A stretch of DNA of 64,000 nucleotides from Pseudooceanicola nanhaiensis (lineage in GTDB: Bacteria; Pseudomonadota; Alphaproteobacteria; Rhodobacterales; Rhodobacteraceae), in NCBI RefSeq assembly GCF_020171315.1, contig NZ_JAIUZP010000009.1:62001-126000 (forward strand). The letters are read 5' to 3'. Shown here piece after piece: positions 8,858 to 16,474 of this stretch (positions within the stretch are counted from its first letter, which is position 1; each line of letters opens with the position of its first letter). The notes beneath the pieces are model-generated. The model was not told the origin of the DNA. It ran no database searches and saw only the letters and a list, made by a program, of their open reading frames with translations. Position numbers and translations under genes: made by a program.

Positions 8858-9697
8858 ATGGCTTCCAAGGACGGCTCGGGCAACGCGATCTGGGAAACGG
8901 TCAAGACGATCTTCTGGGCTCTGATCATCGCGGGGCTCTTCCGCACGATCCTGTTCCAGCCTTTCTGGATCCCTTCGGGGTCCATGAAGGACACGTTGCT
9001 GATCGGTGACTTCCTCTTCGTGAACAAGATGGCCTATGGGTATTCCTACGCCTCCTGCCCCACGATCCGCATCGCCTCGCTGGGGCTGGAAGTGGACGCC
9101 AAGGACATCTGTGGCTTCCTCGACGGTGACAACACCCGCCTGCTGGGCAGCGAGCCCGAGCGCGGCGACGTGGTGGTCTTCCGCCACCCGGTGACCGGAC
9201 AGGATTACATCAAGCGGCTGATCGGCCTGCCGGGCGACAAGATCCAGGTCCGCGACAGCGTGCTCTACATCAACGACGAGGCCGTGGGCCTCGAAGATGC
9301 GGGCAACTTCTCCGAGGTCTACGAGCGTCAGGGGCCGGAAGGCCGCTATCCGCGCTGCGAGAACGGCCCGGTGGGCGAGGGGGCGGAATGCCTCAAGTCC
9401 CGCCAGACCGAGACGCTGCCGGGCGGAACCTCCCACGACATCCTCAACATCGGCTTCCAGCCGCGCGCGGATGACACCGATGTCTTCACCGTGCCCGAGG
9501 GCCACTATTTCATGATGGGCGACAACCGCGACAACTCGACGGACTCGCGCTTCTCGCAGATGGCCGGCGGCGTCGGTATGGTGCCCTTCGAGAACATCAT
9601 CGGTCGCGCCGACCGGATCATGTTCTCCTCGGCCGGGCGCTCGATGCTCTTCTTCTGGACCTGGCGCGGCGACCGGTTCTTCAAGGCGATCGAGTGA
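8858..9697 (+). CDS. lepB: Signal peptidase I
   Basis: A membrane-anchored serine protease that removes Sec signal peptides. It has 279 residues with one N-terminal membrane segment ([17 protein letters not shown], about 17-33). The catalytic serine lies in [10 protein letters not shown] (S42) and the catalytic lysine in [12 protein letters not shown] (K119). Box [12 protein letters not shown], is present. An upstream Met at 8798 is in frame but would add a non-conserved extension. I chose the ATG at 8858, which gives [16 protein letters not shown]. It overlaps rnc by four bases (GTGA). Confidence 0.96.
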   Translation: MASKDGSGNAIWETVKTIFWALIIAGLFRTILFQPFWIPSGSMKDTLLIGDFLFVNKMAYGYSYASCPTIRIASLGLEVDAKDICGFLDGDNTRLLGSEPERGDVVVFRHPVTGQDYIKRLIGLPGDKIQVRDSVLYINDEAVGLEDAGNFSEVYERQGPEGRYPRCENGPVGEGAECLKSRQTETLPGGTSHDILNIGFQPRADDTDVFTVPEGHYFMMGDNRDNSTDSRFSQMAGGVGMVPFENIIGRADRIMFSSAGRSMLFFWTWRGDRFFKAIE

Positions 9698-10380
9698 AAC
9701 TCTCTGCGGAACTGAAGGCCTTCCAGGGCCGGATCGGGCATACCTTCTCCCAGCCCGAACTGCTGGCGCGCGCGGTGACCCATTCCTCGATGGCCTCGGT
9801 TCATCGGGATGACAACCAGCGGCTGGAATTCCTCGGTGACCGGGTGCTGGGCCTCGTCATGGCGCAGGCCCTGCTGGAGGGCGATCGCGCCGCCTCCGAG
9901 GGGCAGCTCGCGCCGCGGTTCAATGCGCTCGTGCGCAAGGAAACCTGTGCCGATGTGGCGCGCGAGGTCGACCTCGGCGCGGTGCTGCGGCTGGGACGGT
10001 CCGAGATGATGTCGGGCGGGCGGCGCAAGCTGGCCCTGCTGGGCGACGGGATGGAGGCGGTGATCGCCGCCGTCTACCTCGACGGGGGCTTCGACGTGGC
10101 GCAGGCGATGATCCTGCGGCTCTGGGGCGACCGGATCGGCAAGGTCGAGGCAGACGCCCGCGATCCCAAGACAGCGCTGCAGGAATGGGCGCAGGCCCGT
10201 GGGCTGCAACCGCCGACCTATGTCGAGACCGCCCGGCGCGGCCCCGACCATGCGCCGGTCTTCACCATCGAGGCGCGGCTCGAGAACGGCGAGACCGAAT
10301 CCTCCACCGCCGCGTCAAAGCGCAAGGCGGAACAGGCGGCGGCCAAGGCCCTGCTGGACCGGCTCGAGGGCGGGGCTTGA
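9694..10380 (+). CDS. rnc: Ribonuclease III
   Basis: A double-strand-specific endoribonuclease that matures rRNA and cleaves structured RNAs. The 228 residues hold the RNase III signature [11 protein letters not shown] at 43-53, with catalytic residues E45 and D49, and a second acidic motif [17 protein letters not shown] dsRNA-binding domain occupies about 155-225, including [18 protein letters not shown]. It starts with GTG at 9694, overlapping the lepB stop, so translation is probably coupled to lepB. It in turn overlaps the next gene at a TTGA junction. Confidence 0.96.
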   Translation: MKLSAELKAFQGRIGHTFSQPELLARAVTHSSMASVHRDDNQRLEFLGDRVLGLVMAQALLEGDRAASEGQLAPRFNALVRKETCADVAREVDLGAVLRLGRSEMMSGGRRKLALLGDGMEAVIAAVYLDGGFDVAQAMILRLWGDRIGKVEADARDPKTALQEWAQARGLQPPTYVETARRGPDHAPVFTIEARLENGETESSTAASKRKAEQAAAKALLDRLEGGA

Positions 10381-11270
10381 GCGCCAACGCCCGCGGCGCG
10401 CTCTTCATGGTTCTGGCCATGATGGCCTTCGCCGGAGAGGACGCCTTCTACAAACATGTGACCGCCAGCCTGCCGCCGGGCTTTGCGCTGCTGCTCTTCG
10501 GGCTGGCGGGGCTGGTGATTTTCTCGGGCCTTGCGCTGCGGGCCGGGCAGGCGCCGTTGCACCCGGCTGCCTTCTCGAAACCGCTGCTGATCCGCTCCGG
10601 CTTCGAGACGGCGGGCCGGCTCTTCTTCGCGCTCAGCCTTGCCTACACGCCGCTCTCCACCACCTCGGCCATCCTGCAGGCGACGCCGCTGGTGGTGACG
10701 GCAGGGGCCGCGCTTCTGCTGGGCGAACAGGTCGGACCCCGGCGCTGGATCGCCATGTCGGTGGGCTTCCTCGGTGTGCTGCTGATCCTGCGCCCCACGC
10801 CCGAAGCCTTCCGCGCCGACGTGATCCTTGCGGTGATCGCCATGGTGGGCTTCGCGGGCCGCGACCTTGCCACCCGCACCAGCCCGCCGGCGGTGTCGCG
10901 CTGGCAGTTGGGGGTGCTGGGCTTCGGCGTCGTCGCCTTCTCCGGCGCGGCGCTGATGCTGATCGACCCGGCCCCGCCGCGGATGCCCAATGGCGAGACG
11001 CTGCTGTCGCTGGCGCTGACCGCCGCCTTCGGGGTGACGGCCTATACGCTGCTGACGCAGGCGATGCGCACCGGCGAGATCTCGGTCGTGGCGCCGTTCC
11101 GCTATTCGCGGCTGCTGGTCGCCCTCGTCATCGCCATCGTCTTCTTCGGCGAACGGCCCGATCTGTGGACCCTTGCGGGGGCCGTTCTGATCGTCGGCAG
11201 CGGGATTTACACCCTCCTGCGGGGCGCCCGCGTGCAGAGGACCGCAGACAGGGCTGGCCGCGCAGGTTAA
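10377..11270 (+). CDS. EamA/DMT-family membrane transporter
   Basis: About 297 residues with ten hydrophobic segments arranged as two EamA repeats. Examples are [20 protein letters not shown] near the start, [19 protein letters not shown], and [20 protein letters not shown] at the beginning of the second repeat. I place the start at a TTG overlapping the rnc stop (TTGA), which yields [18 protein letters not shown], the usual N-terminus for this group. The ATG at 10407 would remove part of the first helix. The family exports small metabolites such as amino acids, but no substrate can be read here. It is embedded between rnc and era and is probably co-transcribed with them. Confidence 0.85.
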   Translation: MSANARGALFMVLAMMAFAGEDAFYKHVTASLPPGFALLLFGLAGLVIFSGLALRAGQAPLHPAAFSKPLLIRSGFETAGRLFFALSLAYTPLSTTSAILQATPLVVTAGAALLLGEQVGPRRWIAMSVGFLGVLLILRPTPEAFRADVILAVIAMVGFAGRDLATRTSPPAVSRWQLGVLGFGVVAFSGAALMLIDPAPPRMPNGETLLSLALTAAFGVTAYTLLTQAMRTGEISVVAPFRYSRLLVALVIAIVFFGERPDLWTLAGAVLIVGSGIYTLLRGARVQRTADRAGRAG

Positions 11271-11309
11271 ACTGCCCTATGAGGCCCGCCAGCCAACAAA
11301 GGACATCCC

Positions 11310-12215
11310 ATGACCACTCGCGCAGGTTTCGTCGCCCTGATCGGAGAGCCGAACGCCGGTAAATCCACCCTGCTGAACCGCATGGTGGGGGCAAAGGTCT
11401 CGATCGTGACCCACAAGGTGCAGACCACCCGCGCCCGTATCCGCGGCGTTGCCATCGAGGGCGACGCGCAGATCGTCTTCGTCGACACGCCCGGCCTCTT
11501 CAAGCCGCGCCGCCGGCTGGACCGTGCGATGGTCGCCGCCGCCTGGGGCGGGGCCGCCGATGCCGACGTGGTCGTGCTGATGATCGAGGCGCACCGCGGC
11601 GTGACCGAGGGCGTCGAGAAGATCCTCGAAGGGCTGACCGACATCGGCAAGGGCCGCACCGTGGCGCTTGCGATCAACAAGATCGACCGGGTCGAGGCGC
11701 CCGTGCTGCTGGCCCTGACCGAGAAGCTCAACGCCGCCTTCGACTTTGCCCAGACCTTCATGATCTCGGCCGAGAAGGGTTATGGCGTGGACGACCTGCG
11801 CAAGTGGCTGGCGGGCGAACTGCCCGAGGGCCCGTGGCTCTACCCCGAGGACCAGATCGCCGACCTGCCGATGCGCATGATCGCCGCCGAGATGACCCGC
11901 GAGAAGCTGACCCTGCGCCTGCACCAGGAACTGCCCTACCAGCTGACCGTCGAGACCGAGAACTGGGAAGAGCGCCCCGATGGCACCGCCCGGATCGACC
12001 AGATCGTCTATGTCAGCCGCGACGGCCACAAGGGCATCGTGCTGGGAAACAAGGGCGAGACGATCAAGGCCGTCTCCAAGGCCGCGCGCGAAGAGCTGGA
12101 GGAATTCCTCGGCCGTCGGGTGCACCTCTTCCTGCAGGTGAAGGTGCGCACCAACTGGCTCGACGAGGCCGAGCGCTATTCCGAGATGGGTCTCGACTTC
12201 AAGGACGGGAACTGA
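11310..12215 (+). CDS. era: GTPase Era
   Basis: An essential GTPase that binds 16S rRNA 3' ends and assists 30S maturation. The 301 residues carry the P-loop GEPNAGKST (12-20), the switch II motif DTPGLF, NKID for guanine recognition, and SAEKGYG as the G5 region. The C-terminal KH domain (about 200-295) contains VYVSRDGHKGIVLGNKGETI. The start follows AAAGGACATCCC. Its place next to rnc matches the common rnc-era linkage and the shared role in rRNA processing. Confidence 0.97.
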   Translation: MTTRAGFVALIGEPNAGKSTLLNRMVGAKVSIVTHKVQTTRARIRGVAIEGDAQIVFVDTPGLFKPRRRLDRAMVAAAWGGAADADVVVLMIEAHRGVTEGVEKILEGLTDIGKGRTVALAINKIDRVEAPVLLALTEKLNAAFDFAQTFMISAEKGYGVDDLRKWLAGELPEGPWLYPEDQIADLPMRMIAAEMTREKLTLRLHQELPYQLTVETENWEERPDGTARIDQIVYVSRDGHKGIVLGNKGETIKAVSKAAREELEEFLGRRVHLFLQVKVRTNWLDEAERYSEMGLDFKDGN

Positions 12216-12219
12216 GCCC

Positions 12220-12555
12220 ATGTCCCCCCGCCTGACGGCGCAATTCTGGGTGCAGGCCTACCTCGCCCGGCTGCGGCTGGCCGACATTCCCGCCTTCGTC
12301 GTGGCCCATGGCGACGACACGGCAGGCGCGGTGCTGGTGAAACTGGCCACGCTGGACGGGCAGGCGCAGGCCTTCACCCGCGGCTTTGACCTGATCTCGG
12401 GCGCGCGCCGCTGGGAGGTGCTGGCCGAGGGCGCCGAGGCCGAGGTGGATGCTGCCGTCACCCGCCAGCGGGGCTATGACCCCGACCTCTGGGTGATCGA
12501 GGTGGAAGACCGCCACGGCCGTCACCTGCTGGACGAGCCCGGCCTGTCGGAGTGA
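12220..12555 (+). CDS. DUF1491-family protein
   Basis: A 111-residue cytosolic protein matching the DUF1491 pattern. It starts MSPRLTAQFWVQAYLARLRL, contains VLVKLATLDGQAQAF, and ends with RQRGYDPDLWVIEVEDRHGR. This family is confined largely to alphaproteobacteria and often sits next to era/recO. It begins four bases after the era stop and is almost certainly in the same transcript. No biochemical function is known to me. Confidence 0.88.
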   Translation: MSPRLTAQFWVQAYLARLRLADIPAFVVAHGDDTAGAVLVKLATLDGQAQAFTRGFDLISGARRWEVLAEGAEAEVDAAVTRQRGYDPDLWVIEVEDRHGRHLLDEPGLSE

Positions 12556-12623
12556 CGGCGGCACGCCCCGGCGCGCGCCGTGGAAAAGGGCGCGAAACGG
12601 CGAGAAACATCGCCCCGCGCCCG

Positions 12624-12651
12624 TTGACTCCCCGCAAATCCCGCGTATAAG
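12624..12651 (+). promoter_or_regulatory. Sigma-70-type promoter for rpsD
   Basis: TTGACT (12624-12629) and TATAAG (12646-12651) are separated by 16 bases. They lie about 120 bases upstream of the rpsD GTG, in an otherwise non-coding spacer. This is one of the clearest promoter-like sequences in the window and would give rpsD an independent transcript with a leader of about 110 bases. Confidence 0.7.
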
Positions 12652-12657
12652 CGCGGC

Positions 12658-12769
12658 TTCATTGGTGTTGGTGGGCCCCGCAAGGGGATTCCTGTCATGG
12701 GTACACGCCCAAGAGGACAACGCCCTTCATAGCCGCCCCCGGGCGGCGCTCTGACGAAGGAGATCAGCC
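12658..12769 (+). promoter_or_regulatory. rpsD 5' leader with hairpin and possible 11-codon ORF
   Basis: The leader contains a hairpin around GGGCCCCGCAAGGGG (12673-12687). A short frame follows at 12697-12732, ATG to TAG, encoding MGTRPRGQRPS. A GC-rich inverted repeat around CCGCCCCCGGGCGG precedes the ribosome site GAAGGAG. S4 represses its own synthesis through leader RNA in other bacteria, so an autoregulatory role is plausible. No known alphaproteobacterial leader class was matched. Confidence 0.4.
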
Positions 12770-13390
12770 GTGACCAAACGCACGTCTGCCAAGTACAAAA
12801 TTGACCGCCGCATGGGCGAAAACATCTGGGGCCGCGCCAAGTCCCCGGTCAACCGCCGCGAATACGGCCCCGGCCAGCACGGCCAGCGCCGCAAGGGCAA
12901 GATGTCGGACTTCGGTCTGCAGCTGCGCGCCAAGCAGAAGCTGAAAGGCTACTACGGCGACCTGACCGAGAAGCAGTTCCGCCGCATCTTCGCCGAAGCA
13001 GAGCGTGTGAAGGGCGACACCGGTGAGAACCTGATCGGCCTGCTCGAGCGCCGTCTGGACGCCGTCGTCTACCGCGCCAAGTTCGTCGCGACCATCTTCG
13101 CTGCACGTCAGTTCGTGAACCACGGCCACGTGACCGTGAACGGCCAGCGCGTGAACATCCCCTCCTACCGCGTGAAAGAGGGTGACGTCATCGAGGTCCG
13201 CGACAAGTCCAAGCAGATCGCCGTCGTCATGGAAGCCACCCAGCTGCCCGAGCGTGACGTCCCCGACTACATCGAGGCCGACCACTCGAAGATGACCGCG
13301 ACCTTCGTGCGCACCCCCGGCCTGGGCGACGTTCCCTACGCCGTGCAGATGGAACCGCACCTCGTCATCGAATTCTACGCGCAGAACTGA
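12770..13390 (+). CDS. rpsD: 30S ribosomal protein S4
   Basis: A primary rRNA-binding protein of the 30S subunit. The 206 residues begin at a GTG with GAAGGAG upstream. Hallmarks are the N-terminal [15 protein letters not shown], the [12 protein letters not shown] stretch and the S4 RNA-binding domain (about 95-160) with [15 protein letters not shown] and [20 protein letters not shown]. Length and order match alphaproteobacterial S4. It has its own promoter and a strong intrinsic terminator, so it appears to be a monocistronic unit. Confidence 0.98.
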   Translation: MTKRTSAKYKIDRRMGENIWGRAKSPVNRREYGPGQHGQRRKGKMSDFGLQLRAKQKLKGYYGDLTEKQFRRIFAEAERVKGDTGENLIGLLERRLDAVVYRAKFVATIFAARQFVNHGHVTVNGQRVNIPSYRVKEGDVIEVRDKSKQIAVVMEATQLPERDVPDYIEADHSKMTATFVRTPGLGDVPYAVQMEPHLVIEFYAQN

Positions 13391-13411
13391 TCCTGCGCCG
13401 ATCCGATCCGG

Positions 13412-13442
13412 AAAGGGCCGCACCTCTGGTGTGGCCCTTTTT
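13412..13442 (+). terminator. Intrinsic terminator of rpsD
   Basis: A 13-bp stem (13412-13424 with 13428-13440, one G-U pair) with a 3-base loop runs into a T5 stretch at 13438-13442. It is 21 bases past the rpsD stop and is the strongest classical terminator in the window. Confidence 0.88.
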
Positions 13443-13535
13443 GCTATTGGGGGTGCCGGGCAGGCCGCCCGCTCGGCTGGTGCGGGCAGTGTGGGCCCAC
13501 TCTGCCCGCACCTCGATCACGCCTCGACCCTCGCC

Positions 13536-15005
13536 TCAGTCCATGGCGGCGATGATCCCGGCGGCCTGCCGCAGGTCGGCCTCGAAGGCCGCCTCGGCCT
13601 GCGGACGCTCCGACGGGGGCAGGCGCAGCAGGTAGGAGGGGTGCAGGGTGATCAGCACCGGGGTGCCGTCCTCCGCCGCCTCCAGCCGCCCGCGCCGTTT
13701 CGTCAGCTCGCGCCTGTCGCCGGTCAGGCTTTCCACCGCGGTGGCGCCCATGGCGAGGATCAGCCGCGGTTTCACCATCTCGCGCTCCAGATCGAGCCAC
13801 CAGCGGCAGTGCCGGATCTCGCCGCCATTGGGGGCCTGATGCAGCCGCCGCTTTCCGCGTGGGGTGAACTTGAAGTGTTTCACCGCATTGGTCACGAAGG
13901 CCCGGTCGCGCAGGAGGCCCGCCCGCGCCGCCACCGTGTCGAAAAGCTGCCCGGCGGGTCCCACGAAGGGCCGCCCGGCGAGGTCCTCGTGATCGCCGGG
14001 CTGTTCGCCCACGATCATCAGCGGCGCATCCAGCGGACCCTCGCCCGGCACCGGCTGGGTGGCATTCTCCCACAGGGGACAACGGCGGCAGCCCGCCAGA
14101 CCGGCCTTCAGCGCGTCGAGGCCCTGAGGCACCTCGGCCGCTTCGGGCGCACGCAGCCGGGCGCCGATCTTGGCCGCGCGCGATGGCGCCAGCGTCGGCG
14201 CGGCCTCGGCCATGGCACGGGCGCGGCTTTGCGCGGTGGCGATCAGCTCGGGGATCAGCTCGGCCTCGGGCATGTTGCGCCAGTACTTGCGCGGCATCTC
14301 GGCCTGCATCGCCTTCACCTTCAGCCGCGCGGGGTTGAAGATGTTCCGGAAGTAGGTCCGCCAGAGCTCCTCCGCCGCATCCTGCGGCAGGTCAGGCCGG
14401 GCCAAGGCAGGCTCGAACCGGGTCTGTCCGTCCACGAAATGCGCCGTCAGGTCCGGGGTGAAGATCGACCAGTCCATGTCGCCAAAGCGTTTCTCGAAGA
14501 AGGGCGCAGTGGGCTCAAGGATCAGGTGCGTCGGCTCGAACCACGCGGCGAAGCGGCGGCGCGGGCCGTCGTGGCCGAGGTCGCGGAACCGCACGAAGGC
14601 GGTCATCTTGTGCTTGTCCCGGCCCACCTCCTTGGCCATGCGGTTCAGCCGGTCGACGCGCGGATCGCCCCGGTCCTCCAGCAGGCCGCGGCGGTCGCGC
14701 AGCGCCCACAGCAGGGCATAGAGCCGGGCGAACCGTTCCGGATCGCGGTGCCAGACCACCATGCGGGCTAGCTGGACGAAGCCCTTGGGCACGGTGACGG
14801 CTTTGACGGGCGGGGCCGGTGTACCGCCGAAGAGGTCTCCGGACGGGCTAGGCGCCGGATCGTCCCCGCCTGCGAAGAGGTCGCGCTCTGCCGCGCCGCG
14901 ATGCCACAGCACCTGCTCCGGCGGCACACCCTCGGCCAGCAGGTCGCGCGCGGCGGCGCGCCAGGCCTCGAAGGTGCCGATCTCGGGCAGGGTGATGCGG
15001 CGCAT
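13536..15005 (-). CDS. DUF4130-UdgX fusion (uracil-DNA-binding repair protein)
   Basis: A 489-residue two-domain protein. Residues about 75-240 match the DUF4130 region that usually partners a radical SAM protein (FVQLARMVVWHRDPERFARL, KVGRDKHKMTAFVRF-like segment). Residues about 295-485 form a UdgX-type family-4/5 uracil-DNA glycosylase: CRRCPLW (C306, C309), GEQPGD (333-338), the UdgX-specific loop KRRLHQ (385-390, H389), C400 and HPS (455-457). In characterised UdgX the loop His forms a covalent bond with DNA after uracil removal. Only three cluster cysteines are obvious. It overlaps the upstream radical SAM gene by ATGA, so the two are translationally coupled. Repair function is well supported; the role of DUF4130 is not known. 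Confidence 0.88.
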   Translation of the reverse strand: MRRITLPEIGTFEAWRAAARDLLAEGVPPEQVLWHRGAAERDLFAGGDDPAPSPSGDLFGGTPAPPVKAVTVPKGFVQLARMVVWHRDPERFARLYALLWALRDRRGLLEDRGDPRVDRLNRMAKEVGRDKHKMTAFVRFRDLGHDGPRRRFAAWFEPTHLILEPTAPFFEKRFGDMDWSIFTPDLTAHFVDGQTRFEPALARPDLPQDAAEELWRTYFRNIFNPARLKVKAMQAEMPRKYWRNMPEAELIPELIATAQSRARAMAEAAPTLAPSRAAKIGARLRAPEAAEVPQGLDALKAGLAGCRRCPLWENATQPVPGEGPLDAPLMIVGEQPGDHEDLAGRPFVGPAGQLFDTVAARAGLLRDRAFVTNAVKHFKFTPRGKRRLHQAPNGGEIRHCRWWLDLEREMVKPRLILAMGATAVESLTGDRRELTKRRGRLEAAEDGTPVLITLHPSYLLRLPPSERPQAEAAFEADLRQAAGIIAAMD

Positions 15006-16240
15006 CAGATCAGCTGCAACTGCTCGGGCGGCGGGGCGAAACGGGCGCGCAGATCGGCGGAATCGGTCAGCGCGCGCGGATGCCAGTCCAGCGCCGTGAG
15101 GAAGGGCCGGGCCTGCTTCATGTTGGCCCCGATCCGCACGAGGTCCTCGTAGCGCAGCGTCCGGTGCCGCCGCGTGGCGAGGATGCGGTTCACCGAACGC
15201 ACCCCGACGCCGGGAATGCGCAGCAGCATCTCGCGCTCGGCCCGGTTCACGTCCAGCGGGAAGAGGTGCCGGTTCGCCAACGCCCAGGCCAGCTTGGGAT
15301 CGACTTCAAGGTCGAGGTTGCCCGTGGGCGCGGCAGAGGCGATCTCCTCCACGTCGAAGCCGTAGAACCGCAGCAGCCAGTCCGCCTGATAGAGCCGGTG
15401 CTCGCGCATGAGTGGCGGTTTCACCAGCGGCAGCGCGGCAGAGCTGTCGGGGATCGGCGAGAAGGCGGAGTAATAGACCCGCTTCAGCCGGTAGGAGGAA
15501 TAGAGCCGGGTCGAGCTGCGCAGGATCGTCGTGTCCTGCGCCCCGTCCGCGCCGACGATCATCTGCGTCGACTGGCCCGCGGGTGCAAAGCGCGGCGGGC
15601 GCTTGCCGGTAAAGCTCTTCTCCTTGCGGGCCTCCTTCAGCAGGCGCACGTCGGCCATGGCGCGGCGGATGCGTTCGGGCGATTTCTCGGGCGCGTAAAC
15701 GGCCACGGCCTTGTCGGTCGGCAGCTCCACGTTGATCGACAGCCGGTCGGCATAGAGCCCCGCGGCCTCGATCAGCTCGGGCGCGGCGTCGGGGATCGTC
15801 TTGAGATGGATGTAGCCGCGAAACCCGTGCTCCTGCCGCAGCAGGCGGGCGATGCGCACCATGTCGGCCATCGTGTCGTCGGGGCTGCGGATGATGCCGG
15901 AGGAGAGGAACAGCCCCTCGATATAGTTGCGGCGGTAGAACTCCAGCGTCAGCTCCACCACCTCCTCGGGCGAGAAGCGGGCGCGTTCCACGTTGGAAGA
16001 GACCCGGTTCACGCAATAGGCGCAGTCATAGATGCAGAAGTTCGTCATCAGGATCTTCAGCAGCGAGATGCAGCGCCCGTCCGGGGCATAGGCATGACAG
16101 ATGCCCGACCCGGTGACCGAGCCGATGCCCTTGCCATCGCGCGAATCCCGCCGCTGCCCCCCGCTGGAGGCGCAGGAGGCATCGTATTTCGCCGCATCGG
16201 AGAGAATCGCGAGTTTCTGATCGAGAGATTTCTTACCCAT
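15005..16240 (-). CDS. Putative DNA modification/repair radical SAM protein
   Basis: A 411-residue radical SAM protein. The cluster motif CxxxCxxC is at C69, C73 and C76 (NFCIYDCAYC), and other conserved cysteines lie near 23, 48 and 57. The C-terminal part carries a helix-hairpin-helix segment, LLRIPGVGVRSVNRILATRR, which points to DNA binding. The family is consistently paired with DUF4130/UdgX genes, as here, and is annotated as a putative DNA modification or repair enzyme with no proven reaction. The start at 16240 sits directly beside a LexA-type box and lacks a clear ribosome site, which suggests a leaderless or near-leaderless message. Confidence 0.85.
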   Translation of the reverse strand: MGKKSLDQKLAILSDAAKYDASCASSGGQRRDSRDGKGIGSVTGSGICHAYAPDGRCISLLKILMTNFCIYDCAYCVNRVSSNVERARFSPEEVVELTLEFYRRNYIEGLFLSSGIIRSPDDTMADMVRIARLLRQEHGFRGYIHLKTIPDAAPELIEAAGLYADRLSINVELPTDKAVAVYAPEKSPERIRRAMADVRLLKEARKEKSFTGKRPPRFAPAGQSTQMIVGADGAQDTTILRSSTRLYSSYRLKRVYYSAFSPIPDSSAALPLVKPPLMREHRLYQADWLLRFYGFDVEEIASAAPTGNLDLEVDPKLAWALANRHLFPLDVNRAEREMLLRIPGVGVRSVNRILATRRHRTLRYEDLVRIGANMKQARPFLTALDWHPRALTDSADLRARFAPPPEQLQLI

Positions 16241-16242
16241 GT

Positions 16243-16275
16243 GTTCATGGTATGTTCCCGTTGCTGCGCGATCAA
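16243..16275 (-). promoter_or_regulatory. LexA-type box overlapping the repair operon promoter
   Basis: GTTC (16243-16246), seven bases, then GTTC (16254-16257) matches the alphaproteobacterial LexA consensus GTTC-N7-GTTC. On the minus strand TTGATC (16270-16275) and TACCAT (16247-16252) form a -35/-10 pair with a 17-base spacer. The box therefore covers the -10 and repressor binding would block the polymerase. The predicted start point falls at or next to the ATG at 16240. The promoter assignment is inference; the box itself is directly readable. Confidence 0.72.
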
Positions 16276-16375
16276 TGCCCCGCCTTCCTACTCGCGCGCT
16301 TTGGCGCGTCGCGGGCGATCACATCTGCGCGGGCGTCCGTGGAAGGGCCCGGGAAGAGACTGTCGCCCGCCGCTT

Positions 16376-16396
16376 TCGTCAGGATATCACTGACGA
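16376..16396. promoter_or_regulatory. Perfect dyad upstream of homospermidine synthase
   Basis: TCGTCAG (16376-16382), a 7-base centre containing GATATC, then CTGACGA (16390-16396) form a perfect 7-bp inverted repeat. It lies about 80 bases before the GTG at 16475 and looks like a dimeric regulator site. No regulator gene is adjacent and no known consensus was recognised. Confidence 0.4.
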
Positions 16397-16474
16397 TTTC
16401 GTGCGGGCCCCATTGCATGGACGGCGCGATTGCGCACTCTAGGTTCAGACCGGACCGCCAGCAGGAGAGAGCCC

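Noticed and set aside
16261..16474. A tRNA or ornithine/polyamine riboswitch upstream of homospermidine synthase
   Set aside because: No tRNA T-loop signature or known riboswitch core was found; only the dyad at 16376-16396 stands out.
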